From the NCBI RefSeq assembly GCF_004917075.1, contig NZ_SSYB01000004.1, positions 293,006-357,005 on the forward strand: DNA of 64,000 bases, read 5' to 3'. Positions 61,493-64,000 of this stretch are shown in pieces. Made by a program: the position numbers and the translations under genes. How positions within the stretch are numbered: the first letter of the stretch is position 1; the number at the start of each line of letters is the position of its first letter. The notes below the pieces were generated by a model. That model was not told the DNA's origin. It did not search any database and saw only the letters and a program-made list of their open reading frames with translations. Origin of the DNA: Geomonas edaphica (GTDB lineage: Bacteria > Desulfobacterota > Desulfuromonadia > Geobacterales > Geobacteraceae).

Positions 61493-62725
61493 ATGCGCGC
61501 GTTATCCATTGCACTTCTGATCCTTTTCTCGCTCCTTGCTGGGTGCACCAGCTATATTCCCTCCACGGTCCTGCCAACCTCCTCACCGGCGCAACCCTAC
61601 ACGAAGATGGTCACCATACCGCTGCCGGTTATCGCCACGAGCCCTAATGAGGGAGTCACCTACGGAGCGCTGACCGCATTGTTGCTGCACAACGAGAAGG
61701 ACGAGGTCTCGGCACTGTTCGCCCCTCAGGTGAATCAGAACGAGAACTTCGGCACCACCGGCACCCTCTACGGCGCGATGTATCCATCGCCTTTGCGCAG
61801 CATCGAGTTCAACATCTCCAAGTCGACCAAGGTGAACGAGGACTACGAGGTCCGTATCCGCGACCAGCACCTCATGGAGCAAAAGCTCGAGCTGAACGCC
61901 TTTTTGTTCAGCTTCACCGACGGCTCTGCCCGCTTCTTCGGCTTCGGCCCGGACAGCAAGGCCGACGCCGAGACCAACTTCGCCGACATTGAATACGGCT
62001 TCACCGCATCAGCCGGCTATCCCATTCTTCCCAATACCGTTCTCTTCCTAGGTGATCGCGTGAGAAAACTGACCGTCGACGAAGGAGCGGTTAAGAAGCT
62101 TCCTTACATGCGCGACCGTTTCACCATAGACGAGATCCCCGGCAGCGACGGCTTCACCACCCACGCCCAGTCCGTCTCCGTGGTCTACAGCACCCTGGAC
62201 GCACCGGCCATGGCGGCCTCGGGAGTCCGCGCGCGCCTCTCGCTGGAGGGAAGCCTCGCTGGGCTCGGGAGCACCGCCCGCTTCGGCAGGTACGAGGGGG
62301 AGGTAAAGGGGTTCTTCCCGGTGCCTGACTCCCGTTTCATAAGCGCCGGGCGTGTCGCCTTCGGCCAGACGCGCGGTGGCTCGATACCGTTTCTGGAGCG
62401 GAGCATCCTGGGTGGGGAGAACACCCTCAGGGGGTTCGGCAAGAACCGCTTCATCGACAACTCCTACGTTCTTTGCAACGTGGAGGAGCGCATCCGGCTC
62501 TTCAGGTGGGAGGTCTTCGACGTGCGGGCGGACTGGGAATTGGCGCCTTTTGTCGACATCGGGGGGGTGATGGATTCCTTCAGCGACCTGCACCTCGGGA
62601 ACCTTGAGGTGAACCCGGGGATCGGCTTCCGCGCCGTGGTCCGCCCCAACATTCTCGGGCGCATCGACGTAGGCTTCGGCAAGGACGGCGCCGCGGTCTT
62701 CGTGGGACTTGGGTACCCGTTCTGA
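61493..62725 (+). CDS. BamA/D15-type surface antigen beta-barrel lipoprotein
   Basis: A 410-residue outer-membrane protein. A lipoprotein signal peptide is present, LSIALLILFSLLAGC, with the Cys at residue 18. The C-terminal two-thirds are predicted beta-barrel, with alternating polar/aromatic strands and the Omp85-like end: SILGGENTLRGFGKNRF, LAPFVDIGGVMDS, NPGIGFRAVVRPNILG and the final aromatic strand AAVFVGLGYPF. No POTRA domains are seen, so it is not BamA itself. A lipid anchor and a barrel together are unusual but found in some Omp85-like proteins. Function unknown. Confidence 0.78.
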   Translation: MRALSIALLILFSLLAGCTSYIPSTVLPTSSPAQPYTKMVTIPLPVIATSPNEGVTYGALTALLLHNEKDEVSALFAPQVNQNENFGTTGTLYGAMYPSPLRSIEFNISKSTKVNEDYEVRIRDQHLMEQKLELNAFLFSFTDGSARFFGFGPDSKADAETNFADIEYGFTASAGYPILPNTVLFLGDRVRKLTVDEGAVKKLPYMRDRFTIDEIPGSDGFTTHAQSVSVVYSTLDAPAMAASGVRARLSLEGSLAGLGSTARFGRYEGEVKGFFPVPDSRFISAGRVAFGQTRGGSIPFLERSILGGENTLRGFGKNRFIDNSYVLCNVEERIRLFRWEVFDVRADWELAPFVDIGGVMDSFSDLHLGNLEVNPGIGFRAVVRPNILGRIDVGFGKDGAAVFVGLGYPF

Positions 62726-62729
62726 CGGC

Positions 62730-62754
62730 CGTTCAACGTTCAACGTTCTACGTT
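62730..62754. repeat. GTTCAACGTT repeat in a convergent intergenic spacer
   Basis: GTTCAACGTT-CAACGTT-CTACGTT units immediately after the lipoprotein stop codon and before the convergent FRG gene; related to the repeats at 475, 8628 and 55066. The 46-bp gap holds nothing else. Confidence 0.65.
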
Positions 62755-62771
62755 ACTTAAGTGATTAATGT

Positions 62772-63569
62772 TTAGGTATGCCGGTGGGCGAGGGACTGCT
62801 GGGTGTCGATCCGGTCGGAGACCTTCTCCTGGATGTAACGGGCAAGACCGTCCAGATCGGCGAAGACGAAGGCGTGGTTGATGCCGAGAAGCTTCAGCTC
62901 CTGGGCCAGAAAAGCGCGGTTCTCAAAGGGGATGCGGTACTTCCTGATGTGCTCGCGCGGCGTTAGCTGCTCCTCCAACGCCCGCCACGGGTTGCGCAGC
63001 AATGAGAAGACGCCGCTTTGGGCCTTGATCCGGGAGGCGATTACCGGCGCCATGAAGAAACAGGTCTCCGCCTCGAACGGGTTCGCCTTCTCGTCGATCT
63101 CGGAAAGGCCGTACATGGTGTGCGCGATGTAGAAGGCGGCACCGCCGCTGTAGCAGGGGTTGTTCAGCCGGTCCCGGCGCAGGTTCAGTTCGACGTAGGG
63201 CTCGGCGACGGCGAAGTAGAGGGCGATCAGCGGGTTGACCGACCAGTCCAGAAGACGCGTCGGAAGCCCGTGGTGCTGCGCCAGCGCGAGCCACTCCCAT
63301 TCCGTCGCCGGCTGCACTTCGACCAGGTGACGTCCTGACTTCTTGAACTCCTGCAGCGCCTGAAACTCACCGTAAATGTCGGCCGGCATCACCTCGCCGG
63401 CTGGACGCCCACCCGCAGCACCGGGGTCCGATGTCAAACGCCCTATCTTTGGTATCAGCGTGTAAAAATCGCGGCTCTCGCCTCGGAAGAAGTTCCAGGA
63501 GCCCGGGGCTGTCTTGATGATGAGCTTGCGGAAGTCCTCGAACGATGTGATCTCCCCTGAGATGTCCAT
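62772..63569 (-). CDS. FRG-domain protein
   Basis: A 265-residue protein with a FRG domain (Pfam family of unknown function with conserved Phe-Arg-Gly): WNFFRGESRDFYTLIPKIGR near residue 25-44 and WLALAQHHGLPTRLLDWSVN with PLIALYFAV near residues 94-122. The C-terminal third has no recognised domain. FRG-domain proteins occur in accessory regions, including some near defence or toxin genes. Start 63569 has GGGAGGG 5 nt upstream; a longer frame to 63605 is possible. No partner gene for a toxin-antitoxin pair is seen. Confidence 0.82.
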   Translation of the reverse strand: MDISGEITSFEDFRKLIIKTAPGSWNFFRGESRDFYTLIPKIGRLTSDPGAAGGRPAGEVMPADIYGEFQALQEFKKSGRHLVEVQPATEWEWLALAQHHGLPTRLLDWSVNPLIALYFAVAEPYVELNLRRDRLNNPCYSGGAAFYIAHTMYGLSEIDEKANPFEAETCFFMAPVIASRIKAQSGVFSLLRNPWRALEEQLTPREHIRKYRIPFENRAFLAQELKLLGINHAFVFADLDGLARYIQEKVSDRIDTQQSLAHRHT

Positions 63570-63638
63570 GGCGCCCTCCCTGACTGTGCTGCCGCGCGGC
63601 ACCACAAGAGTTAACCATAAATAATCTTTCCGGCAGCC

Positions 63639-64000
63639 TCAGCCGAACCAGGCCCGGCTTAAGAGCTTGATCCCTTCGGCGATCTCTTCCGCGGAGAGGC
63701 CGCCAAACCCTATCATGATCAGGTTCTCCGGGGCGGACTCCGGGTTCTGCCAGAACTGGCGCGTCGGCGACACCTTAACCCGGTACGCCGCCGCCCGCTC
63801 CACCATCGCCTCCTGGCTCTCTCCGGTGAAATGCTCGAGCAGCACGTGCAACCCCGCGTTCTGCCCGTATATCCGCACCCGGTCCCCCATCTCCCGCTGA
63901 ATCGACTGCACCAGCACTTCGTGCTTCTTTTTGTTGACCAGACAGACCTTCCTCAGGTGCCGGTCCCAGTGCCCCCCCGACAACAGGCTTGCCGCCACGT
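63639..64000 (-). CDS. MocR/PdxR-type GntR regulator, C-terminal part only
   Basis: The 3' end of a gene that starts outside the window, about 120 residues visible. It has GHWDRHLRKVCLVNKKKHEV, GQNAGLHVLLEHFTGE and IMIGFGGLSAEEIAEGIKLL, matching the C-terminal part of the aminotransferase-like domain of MocR-family transcription factors (GntR HTH plus PLP-binding domain). The HTH and PLP lysine are not in the window, so the regulated genes and the ligand cannot be judged. Confidence 0.75.
   Translation of the reverse strand, partial: VAASLLSGGHWDRHLRKVCLVNKKKHEVLVQSIQREMGDRVRIYGQNAGLHVLLEHFTGESQEAMVERAAAYRVKVSPTRQFWQNPESAPENLIMIGFGGLSAEEIAEGIKLLSRAWFG

Noticed and set aside
1-64000. Mobile elements, CRISPR arrays, tRNA or rRNA genes
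   Set aside because: I saw no transposase, integrase, phage gene, spaced direct-repeat array, or tRNA/rRNA signature.

Overview
The window looks like a chromosomal segment of a Geobacter-type delta-proteobacterium (Desulfuromonadales). This is inferred from the housekeeping set rho-rpmE-thyX-DUF1385-prfA, a flagellar locus with sigma-54 and sigma-28 promoters, flagellin regulators FlaF/FlbT, and many TPR-glycosyltransferase proteins. No species can be fixed from the sequence alone. There are no insertion sequences, prophage genes, CRISPR arrays, tRNAs or rRNAs that I can support.

Layout. (1) 1-4630, minus strand: translation and housekeeping genes (prfA 5' part, DUF1385, thyX, rpmE, rho, and a stand-alone GGQ release-factor-like gene). 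(2) 4796-6524: a cytidylate-kinase-like gene and a divergent EamA exporter. (3) 6824-34716, plus strand: a 28-kb glycan island. It holds a GT2-TPR protein, a TPR/Ig-like protein, a methyltransferase-GT9 fusion, a nine-gene nucleotide-sugar operon with HddA-like kinase and HddC-like nucleotidyltransferase, two-subunit transketolase, a GDP-fucose-synthase-like protein, an aldo-keto reductase, methyltransferases and an RmlC-like epimerase, then a 3,038-residue multi-domain glycosyltransferase and an OGT-like (GT41) protein. (4) 34882-37283, minus: flagellin fliC, an unknown gene, flbT and flaF. (5) 37492-45849, minus: two giant TPR-GT9 proteins with five repeated modules in total, and a GT-B glycosyltransferase. 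(6) 46112-61089, minus: motB, motA, flbD, flgL, flgK, flgN, flgM, flgJ, flgI, flgH, flgA, flgG, flgF, fliA, flhG, flhF, flhA. (7) 61493-64000: a beta-barrel lipoprotein of the BamA/D15 type, an FRG-domain protein and the 3' end of a MocR-type regulator.

How it fits together. Four close matches to the sigma-54 consensus precede the GT2-TPR gene (6723), the methyltransferase-GT9 gene (10111), the sugar operon (12524) and flhA (61141, minus). Two sigma-28-like promoters with the same 12-nt spacing precede fliC (37428) and flbD-motAB (47981). Sigma-28 (fliA) and its anti-sigma flgM are encoded here. I infer that the sugar and glycosyltransferase genes are a flagellin or flagellar glycosylation system switched on with the flagellum. 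The enzyme set fits a heptose-derived (possibly 6-deoxyheptose) nucleotide sugar: transketolase could supply sedoheptulose-7-phosphate, then kinase, nucleotidyltransferase, dehydratase/epimerase, a separate RmlC-like epimerase and a GDP-fucose-synthase-like reductase whose epimerase residues are replaced. This is a hypothesis; no gmhA or gmhB is visible in the window.
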